Source: Allobosea sp. CRIB-10 (GTDB taxonomy: Bacteria; Pseudomonadota; Alphaproteobacteria; Rhizobiales; Beijerinckiaceae). Taken from it: 64,000 nt of DNA. Shown piece by piece: positions 10,343 to 19,927 of the stretch. A program made the position numbers and the translations under genes. The stretch spans positions 1-64,000 of the forward strand of contig NZ_FOKP01000010.1 in the NCBI RefSeq assembly GCF_900112185.1. Direction: 5' to 3'. Every line of letters starts with the position of its first letter. Within the stretch, counting starts at the first letter, position 1. A model generated the notes under the pieces. That model had not been told where the DNA came from and did no database searches. It was given only the letters and a program-made list of their open reading frames with translations.

Positions 10343-11164
10343 ATGAGAAAGCTGCCGCAGCAACAGGTGGAGGCCCTCCATTCCGACCATCGCCAGATTC
10401 ACGGCACGGTTTCCGATGCCGACGGCGATGTCCTGGTCCGAGTCTCCGACAATCCCGCCGGCTATACGATACCGCCGCACAGCCATCGCCAGATCCAGCT
10501 TCTCTGCGCATTCTCGGGCGTGGTCCAGATCAACACCGAGCGCGGCAGCTGGATGATCCCGCCCGGCCATGGCCTGCTGATACCGGCCTGGCTGCAGCAT
10601 TCGGTTGAGATGCTCAGCGATGTCAGCATCAAGTCGGTCTATCTCCTCACGGAACACGACGACCTGGCGGAGCGCATGCTACAGGTGCTCGGCGTCACCG
10701 ATCTTGCGCATGCGCTGATCGTCGAGGCGATCCGTCTCAGCGACACACCGCCCGGCACCCGCAAGCTCGCGCTCGTCCTGGAACTGCTGACGGCCGAGAT
10801 CGCCGCGCTGCCGATCCGGCCGCTCGGCCTGCCGATTCCGGTCGACAGGCGACTTTCCGCCCTCTGCCGCGCCTATATGGCCGCGCCCTCGGTGACCGAG
10901 CGCCTCGACGATTGGGCGGCCAAGCTGGCGATGAGCCGGCGGACCTTCACACGGTTCTTCCAGCGCGAGACCGGCCTCAGCTTCGTCGCCTGGCGCCAGC
11001 AGGCCAGCCTGTTCGCCTGCCTGCCCCGGCTGGCGGAAGGCGTGCCGGTCACGGAGGTCGCCATGCTGGCGGGCTATGACAATGTCGCGGCGTTCACGAC
11101 GATGTTCAGGCGGAGGCTGGGCACCGCGCCGCGCAACTATATGAAGGCCTCGCTGGCGCGATAG
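10343..11164 (+). CDS. AraC-family transcriptional regulator with cupin sensor domain
   Basis: A 273-residue regulator. The N-terminal cupin-like domain has IPPHSHRQIQLL and an IPPGHGLLIPAW barrel strand. The C-terminal AraC domain has two helix-turn-helix units (DDWAAKLAMSRRTFTRFF and VTEVAMLAGYDNVAAFTTMFRRRLG). ATG 10343 is chosen because the upstream frame lacks family similarity. The 104-bp divergent spacer suggests it controls the adjacent Fsr-type exporter, as many AraC/MFS pairs do; this is inference. Confidence 0.85.
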   Translation: MRKLPQQQVEALHSDHRQIHGTVSDADGDVLVRVSDNPAGYTIPPHSHRQIQLLCAFSGVVQINTERGSWMIPPGHGLLIPAWLQHSVEMLSDVSIKSVYLLTEHDDLAERMLQVLGVTDLAHALIVEAIRLSDTPPGTRKLALVLELLTAEIAALPIRPLGLPIPVDRRLSALCRAYMAAPSVTERLDDWAAKLAMSRRTFTRFFQRETGLSFVAWRQQASLFACLPRLAEGVPVTEVAMLAGYDNVAAFTTMFRRRLGTAPRNYMKASLAR

Positions 11165-11181
11165 CCGTCCGGCTATCGAAA

Positions 11182-11207
11182 AAGGGCCGCCCTCGCGAGC
11201 GGCCCTT
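11182..11207. terminator. Hairpin between araC-type gene and TorF-like gene
   Basis: AAGGGCCGC (11182-11190), an 8-nt loop, and GCGGCCCTT (11199-11207) form a 9-bp stem between two convergent genes. It is probably a bidirectional terminator; U-tracts are weak on both sides. Confidence 0.5.
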
Positions 11208-11233
11208 CGAAACAGTCCATGCGAGCGAAAGGC

Positions 11234-12142
11234 TCACTTCGGCGCGAAGATGCCGACGCTGCTGGCGGTGATGTCGAAGGAGAGCGTCGCCACCACGGTC
11301 GGGTTACACCACTTCGAGCGGCCCGAGCCCGAGACGATGCCGCGCGGATCGGCGGTCAGCAGGAAGCAGTCGCTCTTCGACAGGTTGGTGTCGTGGTAGC
11401 GCACATCCGCCGTCAGGTTCTTCCAGGTGTAGGAGAGGCCGGCGTTCCAGTAGGCGTAGTCGGGCAAGTTGGTCGGCGGCACCGTCGACCAGATCGCGAG
11501 ATTGGTCGTGCCGAGCCAGTAATGGCCGAACTCGCCGGAGACCGAAAGGCCTTCCAGGAACGGCAGGTTGTACTTCGCCGTCACCGAGGCATAGGTGCCG
11601 GAGGCGCCAGTGCCGAGCCAGTCCCAGGCGTAGAAAACGTTGGCGCCGAGGATCAGCTTGTCCTCGAAATTGTAGCTGAGCTTGCCGTAGACCTCGGTGT
11701 AGTCGGTGTTCTTCGGTGTCCAGTACACGCCGGCCGTATCGATGTACTGCTTCTCGCTAGGGTAATAATACTGCCAGACGCCGACATCGACGGTGACCGG
11801 GCCGAATTTCGGCCGGATACCGCCGTAGAAGTCGATCTCGGCCGGCGGGCTGGTCGCCAGGTCGACATTCGAGGCGTAGACGCCGGCATAGACCAGGTTG
11901 TCGTAGAACTGCAGCTCGGCGCCGCCCTGGATCGCCGGCTTGCGGTCGGTCTGCGAGATGCCGCGGAAGTTATAGTCCGTCATGCCCTTCACGCTGACGG
12001 CGATGTCGAACCAGGTGATGCTCGGCGCCACCGGCACGGGCGGCGCGCCCTTGCGGCTCGGCAGGTCGGAGGCGAGCGCCGAGGCCGCAAGCGCTGTCGA
12101 CAACGCCAGGCCGGTCAGCAAACCCGAAATCTTGAAAGCCAT
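11234..12142 (-). CDS. TorF-family putative outer-membrane porin
   Basis: A 302-residue secreted beta-barrel protein. The signal peptide is MAFKISGLLTGLALSTALAA, with cleavage near ASALASDLP. The body has repeated amphipathic strands rich in aromatic residues (DYNFRGISQTD, EIDFYGGIRPKFGPVTVDVGV, VYWTPKNTDYTEVYGKL). This pattern, including the early NFRGISQ motif, is characteristic of the TIGR02001/TorF family of gammaproteobacterial and alphaproteobacterial outer-membrane proteins of unknown role. ATG 12142 follows ATGGAG at good spacing. Transported substrate unknown. Confidence 0.82.
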   Translation of the reverse strand: MAFKISGLLTGLALSTALAASALASDLPSRKGAPPVPVAPSITWFDIAVSVKGMTDYNFRGISQTDRKPAIQGGAELQFYDNLVYAGVYASNVDLATSPPAEIDFYGGIRPKFGPVTVDVGVWQYYYPSEKQYIDTAGVYWTPKNTDYTEVYGKLSYNFEDKLILGANVFYAWDWLGTGASGTYASVTAKYNLPFLEGLSVSGEFGHYWLGTTNLAIWSTVPPTNLPDYAYWNAGLSYTWKNLTADVRYHDTNLSKSDCFLLTADPRGIVSGSGRSKWCNPTVVATLSFDITASSVGIFAPK

Positions 12143-12353
12143 TACGAACTCCATCGAAGGTCCGCATGACCGCGTCATGCCTTCGTCACGATGAAGCCTT
12201 CGCAACCGAGAAATCGGCAAGGCGAGCTTTTCGGCAGCCTGCCGTGCCATTGGGCAAAGACACCGGTTTCGCCGGGTTTCGCGCCCAGAAAAGCGCCCGC
12301 GGCCATTGCTGGCCGCGGGCGTGACTTTTCTGCATCAGTGCTTTGCGGGCGCT

Positions 12354-13742
12354 TCAGCGCGCCGTGGGCTGGCTCGCATAGGCCGCATCGGGCTGCAGCT
12401 GCGAGGTCCGCAGCGTCGAAGCCCGGCGCGGCGGCAGCGGGGCGGTCACCGTCTGCGGCGTTTCGGGCACGGACGAGGCGATCGGCGCCTGCTCCTTCGG
12501 CTCGGAGGAGCCGCCGAGCAGCGGCACGAAGCTCAGCGCCCGCTGATAGAAGGAGGGCTGCGCCGGCTCGGCTGCGGCTGTCTGGATTGGCGCCGGCGTC
12601 GCGGCTCCGGCCGTCGCCTTGGCGACCTGCGTCGCCGCATCGCTCGCCGGCTTGGCGGCCGGCGCGGCGGCGACCACGGGCTTGGCTTCCTCGATCTGCG
12701 CGCTGCTGACGGCGGCCAGGACGGCGTCGTTCTCAGCCGATTCGGCGCGGACGGTGGCCTTGGTCCGCCCCTTGTCGTCGAGCACGACGACGCGCGGGCC
12801 GATCAGCGAATCGACGCGGCTGATGCCGACATCACGCGAGCCCCAGGCGACCGACCGGTTCAGCGAATCGGCGCCGGACTGGGCCAGTTGTCGCTTGAAC
12901 GAGGAGTGCTGGTCGCCATCATCATAGATCAGCTTGACCGCGGGCGTGCCCTTCGAGACCAAAGCCGCGACCTGGATCTCGTCCTGCTGGCGCTTCTGGG
13001 CGACGGCCTGCGTGATCGAGGAATCGATCTGGCTGCCGTCGCGGTTGAAGGCATAGCGCCCACCGGCCACGGAGACCGCGGGCTCATCCTTGGCGACCTC
13101 GAAGAAATCAGAGCCTTCCTTCAGATTCTTCCAGAAGGCGATGTTCGGGTCGAGCCGGTGCTTGGCGAGATTCTCCGGCGTCATCCGGAACGGATAAGCC
13201 TGCATCTGAACGGCGCGCTGCCCGCCATTATGGGCTTCGCGGACCAGCGCATAGAGCTCGCCGATCTGGTCGTCGGTCATCGAGTAGCAGCCGGCCGAGG
13301 AGCAGGCGCCGTGCACCATCAGATGGGCGCCGGTGCGGCCATGCGAGCGGTCATAGGCGTTGGGATAGCCCATGTTGAACGAGACGTAGAAGGACGAGTT
13401 CGGGTTCATCTGCGCCGGGGTGATGGCGTAGAACCCTTCCGGCGCCATGCGGTCGCCCTCGCGCACCTTCGGGCCGAGCTGCCCGGACCAGCGGCACATC
13501 GGATAGGTCTTGAGCAGCGCGTATTTGCCGTCGGCGCGCTTCTTCCAGACCTCGAGCTCCGACTCCTTCTTATAGGAACGAATCAGGATCGGTTGGCTCT
13601 TGCTCATGCCCTTCTCGGACATCAGCGTGTAGGTCGCGGACGGAATCGGGATGTTATGGCGCGCGGAGCCGCGGTAGCGCTCCTCTTCGCAGGCTGCCAA
13701 ACTGAGGCCAAGGAGCGCCGCCAGCGCGAAATGTCTCAGAGC
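12354..13742 (-). CDS. L,D-transpeptidase (YkuD) lipoprotein
   Basis: A 462-residue lipoprotein. The N-terminus MALRHFALAALLGLSLAAC has a lipobox (SLAAC). The YkuD domain spans about residues 45-190, with the catalytic histidine in HLMVHGACS and SAGCYSM supplying the nucleophilic cysteine. The C-terminal third is a low-complexity Ala/Pro/Thr-rich tail (AAPAAKPASDAATQVAKATA and similar), likely a flexible wall-spanning segment. The enzyme would form 3-3 peptidoglycan cross-links or attach proteins to the wall. The GTG at 13742 places the lipobox correctly; an ATG at 13793 would add an unlikely leader. Confidence 0.88.
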   Translation of the reverse strand, partial: ALRHFALAALLGLSLAACEEERYRGSARHNIPIPSATYTLMSEKGMSKSQPILIRSYKKESELEVWKKRADGKYALLKTYPMCRWSGQLGPKVREGDRMAPEGFYAITPAQMNPNSSFYVSFNMGYPNAYDRSHGRTGAHLMVHGACSSAGCYSMTDDQIGELYALVREAHNGGQRAVQMQAYPFRMTPENLAKHRLDPNIAFWKNLKEGSDFFEVAKDEPAVSVAGGRYAFNRDGSQIDSSITQAVAQKRQQDEIQVAALVSKGTPAVKLIYDDGDQHSSFKRQLAQSGADSLNRSVAWGSRDVGISRVDSLIGPRVVVLDDKGRTKATVRAESAENDAVLAAVSSAQIEEAKPVVAAAPAAKPASDAATQVAKATAGAATPAPIQTAAAEPAQPSFYQRALSFVPLLGGSSEPKEQAPIASSVPETPQTVTAPLPPRRASTLRTSQLQPDAAYASQPTAR

Positions 13743-13941
13743 CACGTCGTCAATCCCATCTCGCGCGGACGCGTCAAGCCGACAATTCACCACGCAACAA
13801 GGCCAAATTATGCCCGTTGCCCGGTTTTAGGATCGTTAGCCTTGACCGTTCCTTACCACAGGGGCCTTGCAGATGGCCATATGGTGAAGCCGCGGTAAAG
13901 CGCCCGCCGGGGCGAGGGCCCGGTTGCGCCCAATCGGCCGG

Positions 13942-14895
13942 TTAAAGCGTCCGGCCGATCGCCAGATATTTCTGCGCCCGCCGGTCGACGATCTCGTCGG
14001 CGCCGAGGCCGGCGAACTCGGAGAGCGCTGCTTCGATCGCCGTGCCGGCCCGCTCGATCACGGCCTGGGGGTCGCGATGGGCGCCGCCGGTCGGCTCGGC
14101 GACGATCCGGTCGATCACGCCGAAGCGCAGCAGGTCCTGGGCGGTGATCTTCATGCCGGTCGCGGCGTCCTGGGCGCGCGCCGTGTCGCGCCAGAGGATC
14201 GAGGCCGCGCCCTCCGGCGAGATCACCGAATAGATCGCATGCTCCAGCATCAGCACCTTGCTGGCGGCGGCGATCGCAATCGCTCCACCCGAGCCACCCT
14301 CGCCGATCACCAGCGCGACGCTCGGCGTGCGCAAGGCGAGACAGGTCTCGGTCGAGCGCGCGATCGCCTCGGCCTGGCCGCGCTCCTCGGCCTCGATGCC
14401 GGGATAGGCCCCGGCGGTGTCGATAAAGCTCAGCACCGGCAGACCGAACCGGTCGGCCAGCTCCATCAGGCGCACCGCCTTGCGGTAGCCCTCCGGCTTG
14501 GGCATGCCGAAATTGTGCTTGATGCGGGTCTCGGTCGAGTTGCCCTTCTCCTGGCCGACCACGCAGACCGGCTCGCCGCGGAAGCGACCGAAGCCTCCGA
14601 CGATCGCCTCGTCCTCGCCGAAGGCGCGGTCGCCCGCCATGGGCGTGAACTCGTCGATCAGGGCCGAGCAGTAGTCGAGGAAATGCGGGCGCTGCGGATG
14701 GCGTGCCACCAGCGTCTTCTGCCAGGGCGTCAGGGCGCCGTAGAGGTCCTTCAGCGCCTGCGAGGCCTTGGCCTCGAGCTTGCCGATTTCCTCGGCGAGC
14801 GAATAGCCGTCGCCCTTGCCATCGAGCGCGCGCAGTTCATCGGCCTTCGCCTCCAGTTCGGCAACCGGCTTTTCGAAATCGAGATAGCTTCGCAT
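13942..14895 (-). CDS. accA: Acetyl-CoA carboxylase carboxyltransferase subunit alpha
   Basis: A 317-residue AccA, the typical rhizobial length, starting MRSYLDFEKPVAELE. The crotonase-fold core has VVGQEKGNSTE, NFGMPKPEGYRKA, FIDTAGAYPGI and GEGGSGGAIAI, which bind the CoA/carboxybiotin oxyanions. With AccD it transfers CO2 from biotin to acetyl-CoA, the first step of fatty-acid synthesis. accD, accB and accC are not in the window. The start could be two codons upstream (14901). Confidence 0.97.
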   Translation of the reverse strand: MRSYLDFEKPVAELEAKADELRALDGKGDGYSLAEEIGKLEAKASQALKDLYGALTPWQKTLVARHPQRPHFLDYCSALIDEFTPMAGDRAFGEDEAIVGGFGRFRGEPVCVVGQEKGNSTETRIKHNFGMPKPEGYRKAVRLMELADRFGLPVLSFIDTAGAYPGIEAEERGQAEAIARSTETCLALRTPSVALVIGEGGSGGAIAIAAASKVLMLEHAIYSVISPEGAASILWRDTARAQDAATGMKITAQDLLRFGVIDRIVAEPTGGAHRDPQAVIERAGTAIEAALSEFAGLGADEIVDRRAQKYLAIGRTL

Positions 14896-15015
14896 CGACA
14901 TCCAGATCAGGTCCCGCTTTCCCGAGGGAAAAGGCGGCGGCAAGGGCCGCCAAGGCTCGCGGCGACGGAAGGGTCAAGAAAGGCGGCGGACCTTGGCCGC
15001 GCCCCGGCGAAATTG

Positions 15016-15786
15016 TCAACCCGCAGGCAGCGTCGCTTCGTCCTGCCGCGGCAGCCGGCCGGAGGGATGAGCCTGCGGCAGCAGCACCGGCCGGAAGGCG
15101 AAACTCCGTCGTGTCGCGCGCAAGGGTGCGCGCCGGTAGAACTGCTTGGTCGCGTCGATGACGTAGACGCCGGCAAAGGGCAGCGACAGGCCGGCGCCGA
15201 CCTTCTCCCAGGCCATGGCCGAGCGCATGAACAGCCGCCGGCGCAATGGTGGCACATAGAGCGCCTCGGCCCAGTGCTCGGGCGAGAACATGGCGCGGCG
15301 CATCAGCGCCTCGATCTGCGAGCGGCTGAACGGCCGGCCATGGCCGAAGGGCGTCGTATCCATACGCGCCCACAGGCCGCGCCGGTTCGGCACCACGACA
15401 ATCAGGCGCCCGCCCGGGCTCAGCACCCGCGAAATCTCTTCCAGCAAATCCTCCGGGCTCTCGGTCTCCTCCAGCGCATGCACCAGCAGGACGCGATCGA
15501 TCGAGGCGGTCGGGAGCGGCAGCAGCGTCGGCTCGACCAAGGCGGACGCGGAGAGGCCGGGCGAGGGCCAGTTCACCACGCCCTGTGCCGCCGGCATGAA
15601 GGCGATGACGCGCTCGGCCTCGCCGCCGAGCAGCGGCAGATAGGGCGTCGCATATCCCAGGCCCAGCAGACGCTGGCGTCGGCAGTCCGGCCAGAGCCTC
15701 AGCACCACCCTGCCGACGGTCCGCCGCGCCACATGCCCCAGCGGGCTGGCATAGAAGCTGCGTAGGTCGACGACGTCGAGGGCCAT
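15016..15786 (-). CDS. Class I SAM-dependent methyltransferase
   Basis: A 256-residue methyltransferase. The glycine-rich SAM site is degenerate (RLLGLGYATPYL), but the later motifs are clear: LPLPTASIDRVLLVHALEE and LLEEISRVLSPGGRLIVVVPNRRGLWARMD. This type sits back-to-back with a gloB-like hydrolase in many Rhizobiales, as here. No substrate can be assigned. ATG 15786 is the most plausible start. Confidence 0.8.
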   Translation of the reverse strand: MALDVVDLRSFYASPLGHVARRTVGRVVLRLWPDCRRQRLLGLGYATPYLPLLGGEAERVIAFMPAAQGVVNWPSPGLSASALVEPTLLPLPTASIDRVLLVHALEETESPEDLLEEISRVLSPGGRLIVVVPNRRGLWARMDTTPFGHGRPFSRSQIEALMRRAMFSPEHWAEALYVPPLRRRLFMRSAMAWEKVGAGLSLPFAGVYVIDATKQFYRRAPLRATRRSFAFRPVLLPQAHPSGRLPRQDEATLPAG

Positions 15787-15914
15787 GCCGACGGAAATGG
15801 CGTAGTGGCGGCGGGAGCGCAAGGGCGAGCTGCCAGCCGAAGTCTGGTGTCTTGCTACCGACGCCGGCTTGCTTCAAGCAGTCACCTCGATTGCCGACTG
15901 TCGGAGTTTTTGCC

Positions 15915-16679
15915 ATGCCGCTCGACATCCATGTCTTCCGCACGCTCAGCGACAATGCCGGCGCGCTGCTGCGCGATGCTGCCACAGGCGCCTGCGCTAC
16001 AGTCGACGTTCCCGATGCGAACGAGGTGCTCGCCGCCGCCAAGGCCAAGGGCTGGACGATCAGCCAGGTGCTGGTCACGCATGAGCACGCCGACCATGTC
16101 CAGGGCATCGCCGCGCTGAAGCAGGCGACCGGCGCCAAGGTGTTCGCGCCGGAAGCCGCCCGCGACGGCGCTCCCGTCGACGTCGTCCTTGGCGAGGGCG
16201 ACCGCGTCTCGGTGGGCAGCTATGAGTTCGAGACCTGGACGACGCCCGGCCACGCCGACGGGCATGTCAGCTTGATCGGCAAGAGCGCCAGTCTCGCTCT
16301 GGTCGGCGATGTCGTCTTCGTCATGGGCTGCGGGCGCGTCATGCCCGGCAAGATGGAGGCGATGTGGGCCTCGCTGTCGCGCATCATGGCACTGCCGGAC
16401 GCGACCACGCTGATCACCGGCCATGACTACACGCTCTCGAACGCCCGTTTCGCCGCGGCGATGGACCCGAGCAACGCCGCCGTCGCGGCGCGCCTCGCCG
16501 AGGCCGAGGCGGCCAAGGCCGAGGGACGCTTCTGGGCTGTGACCACGGTCGGCGAGGAGAAAGCGACCAACCCGTTCTTCCGCTCGGAGGAACCGGCGCT
16601 CGCGGCCACGCTCGGCATCGTTGGCAAGCCGGCGGGCGAGGTCTTCGCCGCGCTGCGCGAGGCCAAGAACAGGTTCTGA
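15915..16679 (+). CDS. gloB: Hydroxyacylglutathione hydrolase-type metallo-beta-lactamase
   Basis: A 254-residue glyoxalase II. The binuclear metal site is THEHADHVQG (HxHxDH), with the further ligands in PGHADGHVS, the aspartate in LVGDVVFVMGCGR, and TGHDYTLSNARFA near the C-terminal domain. It hydrolyses S-lactoylglutathione to D-lactate and glutathione, completing methylglyoxal detoxification. ATG 15915 follows a short TCGGAG leader. It is divergent from the methyltransferase and 6 bp from the following cupin gene, suggesting co-transcription. Confidence 0.92.
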   Translation: MPLDIHVFRTLSDNAGALLRDAATGACATVDVPDANEVLAAAKAKGWTISQVLVTHEHADHVQGIAALKQATGAKVFAPEAARDGAPVDVVLGEGDRVSVGSYEFETWTTPGHADGHVSLIGKSASLALVGDVVFVMGCGRVMPGKMEAMWASLSRIMALPDATTLITGHDYTLSNARFAAAMDPSNAAVAARLAEAEAAKAEGRFWAVTTVGEEKATNPFFRSEEPALAATLGIVGKPAGEVFAALREAKNRF

Positions 16680-16685
16680 AGTCAG

Positions 16686-17141
16686 ATGAACACGTTGAGC
16701 GGCCTCAGCGCCGCCGAGGTCATCCACTTGCTGGAGCTGAAGCCCCATCCCGAGGGCGGGCATTATCGCGAGACCTTCCGCGATCCCGCCGGGCCGGTGG
16801 GGCGCGGCTTCTCGACCGCGATCTACTATCTGCTCGATGTCGGCGAGACCTCGGAATGGCATCGCGTCGACGCCGCCGAGATCTGGCACCACTATGCCGG
16901 CGCGCCGCTGGTGATCACGCTCTCGCCGAACGGGCACGACGCCTCGGCCCACCATCTCGGCAAGGACCTTTCCGCCGGCCAGCGGCCGCAGATCGTCGTG
17001 CCGGCCGGGCACTGGCAGAGCGCGACCTCGCTCGGCGCCTGGACCCTGGTCGGCTGCACCGTCGCGCCGGGCTTCGCTTTCTCCGGCTTCGAGATGGCGC
17101 CGCCGAACTGGCGGCCGACGCCGCGCCCGGCCCGAGGCTGA
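16686..17141 (+). CDS. Cupin domain-containing protein (DUF985)
   Basis: A 151-residue single-domain cupin of the DUF985 family. Marks are LLELKPHPEGGHYRETFR, STAIYYLLDVGETSEWHRVD, EIWHHYAGAPL, VVPAGHWQSA and VGCTVAPGFAFSGFEM. Family members bind metal through the histidines but have no established reaction. It probably belongs to a run with gloB and the following acetyltransferase (spacings of 6 and 2 bp). Confidence 0.88.
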   Translation: MNTLSGLSAAEVIHLLELKPHPEGGHYRETFRDPAGPVGRGFSTAIYYLLDVGETSEWHRVDAAEIWHHYAGAPLVITLSPNGHDASAHHLGKDLSAGQRPQIVVPAGHWQSATSLGAWTLVGCTVAPGFAFSGFEMAPPNWRPTPRPARG

Positions 17142-17143
17142 GC

Positions 17144-17905
17144 ATGGACAAGCCCGTCACCGATATGGCGCTGGTCAGCGCCTGCGAGACCCGGATCGTC
17201 AACGCCTGGCCGGCGCCGACCACGCTCGTCGTCGATCAATGGGTGGTGCGCTTCGCCAATGGCTATTCCGGCCGCGCCAACTCGGCCTCCTCGCTGCGCG
17301 AGGGCGGCGACATGGACGAGCCGACGCTGGCCTTCGTCGAGGGGCTCTACCGTGAGGTCGGCCTGCCGCCGCGCATCCGCTTCACCCCGCTGGTCGCCGA
17401 GGATGCCCGGCGGCGTTTCGCCGAGCGCGGCTACCGCATCGAGACCGCCTCCTTCGGCATGGTCGCCGAGCTCGATCCCAATCTTCACCCGCCTATCCCC
17501 GGCATGGTGTCCACCGGGCAGGCCGACGATGCCTGGATCGACGGCGTCTGCAGCCATCAGACCGGCAACAAGCGCAATCGCGAGCATCTCGCCGCCATCG
17601 TCTCCGGCGTACGCGTCCCCGCCGCCTTCGCCATCCTGATGCATGACGGGCGCCCCGCGGCCTATGCGATGAGCGTCGCCGAGCGCGGCATGGCCGAGAT
17701 CGGCGCAGTGATCGTCGACGAAGCCCTGCGCGGCAAGGGCCTCGGCAAACAGATGATGCTGGGCCTGATGGGCTGGGCCGCGGCGCAGGGCTGCACCAAG
17801 GCCTATCTCCAGGTCGACCAGAGCAACGGCCTTGCCTTCGAGATGTACAAGCGGCTCGGCTTCCGCACGGTCTACGCCTACGAGACGCGGATCCTCGACA
17901 TCTGA
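17144..17905 (+). CDS. GNAT-family N-acetyltransferase
   Basis: A 253-residue protein whose second half is a GNAT domain. The acetyl-CoA pyrophosphate loop is ALRGKGLGKQMM, followed by GCTKAYLQVDQSNGLAFEMYKRLGF near the C-terminus. The N-terminal half (VDQWVVRFANGYSGRANSAS) is typical of a GNAT subgroup with an extra degenerate domain. The start lies 3 bp after the cupin stop. Substrate unknown. Confidence 0.85.
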   Translation: MDKPVTDMALVSACETRIVNAWPAPTTLVVDQWVVRFANGYSGRANSASSLREGGDMDEPTLAFVEGLYREVGLPPRIRFTPLVAEDARRRFAERGYRIETASFGMVAELDPNLHPPIPGMVSTGQADDAWIDGVCSHQTGNKRNREHLAAIVSGVRVPAAFAILMHDGRPAAYAMSVAERGMAEIGAVIVDEALRGKGLGKQMMLGLMGWAAAQGCTKAYLQVDQSNGLAFEMYKRLGFRTVYAYETRILDI

Positions 17906-17907
17906 GC

Positions 17908-18795
17908 CTAGCCGCGGGCCGCCTTCGGCTCGGTGCCCCGCGCTGCCGGCCCGAAGCTCGCGACCAGCGCGCCGGCGACGATCAGGACGCAGGAAACGGC
18001 CAGCAGCCAGTTCGCCGGCGCATAGCCGGCAATCACCAGGATCACGGTCGAGAGCACCGGCGCGGCATAGGAGGCGACGCCGAGGAAGGCGACATCGCCT
18101 TTCTTCATGCCGATGTCCCAGCAGATGAAGGCGAGCCCGATCGAGCCGAGACCGAGGCCAAGCACGCCACCCCATTCGACCGCGCTCAGCGCCCACAGGG
18201 TCGTCTCGAAGGCAAGATGGCAGGCGAAGGCGGGAATGGCGCAGCCGAGCATGGTGATGGCGAGGCTCTCGGACGGCACCCCGGCGAAGCGCCGCGACAG
18301 TACCGAATAGCTCGCCCAGACGAAGGCGCCGAGCGCGGCCAGCACATGGCCGAGCTGGATGCCGGCGCCGCCCGAGCCGAGGCTGCCGGAGATCAGCATC
18401 GCCGTCGCGGCAAGACCGATCAGTGCTCCGACGAGATGGCGGGCCTTGAGTCCTCCGCCCGGGAGCAGCGCCGCGAACAGCACGATCAGCAGCGGCCAGA
18501 GATAGTGGATCAGATTGGCCTCGGCGGCCGGCGCCGTCTTTACCGCGGCGTAGTAGAGCGCGGTGTCGCCGAACGGCCCGTAGAGCCCGAGCAGGAAGGA
18601 GGCTGGCGTCGGCCGCGCCAGATGCAGGCGCCCCCGCAACGCCGCGATCGCCAGCACCAGCACGCCGCCGATGACGAAGGTCATGCCGACGAGCTGGAAG
18701 GACGGCACCCGCCCGGACATGGCGGTGAACAGCGCCAGCGTCGACCAGAGCAGGATGGCGATGGAGCCGGTCGTGGTGGCGGCGCGGGAGGTCAT
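17908..18795 (-). CDS. EamA/DMT permease, aromatic amino-acid exporter-like (YddG type)
   Basis: A 295-residue, ten-helix drug/metabolite transporter with two EamA repeats. The segments GLYGPFGDTALYYAAVKTAPAAEANLIHYLWPL and CWDIGMKKGDVAFLGVASYAAPV resemble YddG, which exports aromatic amino acids; that substrate is inferred. It is convergent with the GNAT gene, with only 2 bp between the stops. Confidence 0.82.
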   Translation of the reverse strand: MTSRAATTTGSIAILLWSTLALFTAMSGRVPSFQLVGMTFVIGGVLVLAIAALRGRLHLARPTPASFLLGLYGPFGDTALYYAAVKTAPAAEANLIHYLWPLLIVLFAALLPGGGLKARHLVGALIGLAATAMLISGSLGSGGAGIQLGHVLAALGAFVWASYSVLSRRFAGVPSESLAITMLGCAIPAFACHLAFETTLWALSAVEWGGVLGLGLGSIGLAFICWDIGMKKGDVAFLGVASYAAPVLSTVILVIAGYAPANWLLAVSCVLIVAGALVASFGPAARGTEPKAARG

Positions 18796-18944
18796 GAGAC
18801 GAGCTTCGGAATTGCGATTGCAGACCCGTTAAGCGCTGCGCCGCCACCTAGCCAGCCCATTCATCATCAGTGGCCGGCACGACATCAAAAAAATGCCGGC
18901 AAGGCCAATCTCACGGCCCTGCCGGCAATCTTGCCGGAGCGAAT

Positions 18945-18966
18945 GGAGGCCGAGCGCTCGGCCTCC
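18945..18966. terminator. Perfect 22-bp palindrome downstream of the chloroperoxidase-type gene
   Basis: GGAGGCCGAG (18945-18954) and CTCGGCCTCC (18957-18966) are exact inverted repeats with a 2-nt centre. It lies 8 bp beyond the minus-strand stop at 18975 and is probably a transcript end or stabilising hairpin. No U-tract follows. Confidence 0.5.
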
Positions 18967-18974
18967 CTCTCGCC

Positions 18975-19805
18975 TCACCCCTTGATGAAGGCGAGGAGGT
19001 CGGCGTTGATCACGTCGGGATGGGTGGTGCACATGCCATGCGGCAGGCCGGCATAGGTTTTCAGCGTGCCGTTCCTGAGCAGCTTGACCGACAGCGGAGC
19101 CGAGTCGGCATAGGGGACGATCTGGTCGTCATCGCCATGCATCACCAGCACCGGCACCTCGATCGCCTTCAGGTCCTCGGTGAAGTCGGTCTCGGAGAAG
19201 GCCTTGATGCAGTCGTAATGCGCCTTGGCGCCGCCCATCATGCCCTGCCGCCACCAGTTGTCGATGACGCCCTGCGAAACCTTGGCGCCCTCGCGGTTGA
19301 AGCCGTAGAACGGGCCGGTCGGGATATCGACATAGAACTGGGCGCGGTTGGCGACCAGCGCGGCACGGAAACCGTCGAAGACCTCGATCGGCAGACCACC
19401 CGGATTCTTGTCAGACTTGACCATGACCGGCGGCACCGCGCCGATCAGAACCGCCTTGGCGACGCGGCCGGGCTCGGCGCGGGCGACGTAATGGGCGACC
19501 TCGCCGCCGCCGGTGGAGTGGCCGATATGGACGGCGTTGCGCAGGTTGAGATGCGCGGCGAGCTCGGCGACATCGGCGGCGTAGGTGTCCATCTCGTTGC
19601 CTGTCGCGGTCTGGCTCGAGCGGCCATGGCCGCGGCGGTCATGCGCGATCACCCGGAAGCCCTGATGCAGGAAGAACAGCATCTGGTTGTCCCAGTCGTC
19701 GGCGCTGAGCGGCCAGCCATGGTGGAAGACGATCGGCTGCGCCTCCTTCGGGCCCCAGTCCTTGTAGAAGATCTCGGTGCCGTCCTTGGTGGTGATCGTG
19801 CTCAT
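18975..19805 (-). CDS. Alpha/beta hydrolase, non-heme chloroperoxidase type
   Basis: A 276-residue alpha/beta hydrolase very like cofactor-free haloperoxidases and arylesterases. The oxyanion region is [12 protein letters not shown], the nucleophile elbow [12 protein letters not shown], the acid is in [14 protein letters not shown], and the histidine in [13 protein letters not shown]. No signal peptide. The natural reaction is likely ester or perhydrolysis chemistry; halogenation is usually a side activity. It is divergent from a GlxA-type regulator, 122 bp apart. Confidence 0.9.
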   Translation of the reverse strand: MSTITTKDGTEIFYKDWGPKEAQPIVFHHGWPLSADDWDNQMLFFLHQGFRVIAHDRRGHGRSSQTATGNEMDTYAADVAELAAHLNLRNAVHIGHSTGGGEVAHYVARAEPGRVAKAVLIGAVPPVMVKSDKNPGGLPIEVFDGFRAALVANRAQFYVDIPTGPFYGFNREGAKVSQGVIDNWWRQGMMGGAKAHYDCIKAFSETDFTEDLKAIEVPVLVMHGDDDQIVPYADSAPLSVKLLRNGTLKTYAGLPHGMCTTHPDVINADLLAFIKG

Positions 19806-19927
19806 CTGCCTTCTCCTTCGGCTTTTCGGGCGGCCGGATCGTCGCCCTTCGATGTGGACGGTTATAGGCGGGGCGTTGCATGCTGCCGCTTGGCGGAACC
19901 GACAATCAGCGGGGCAAAACTGACAGC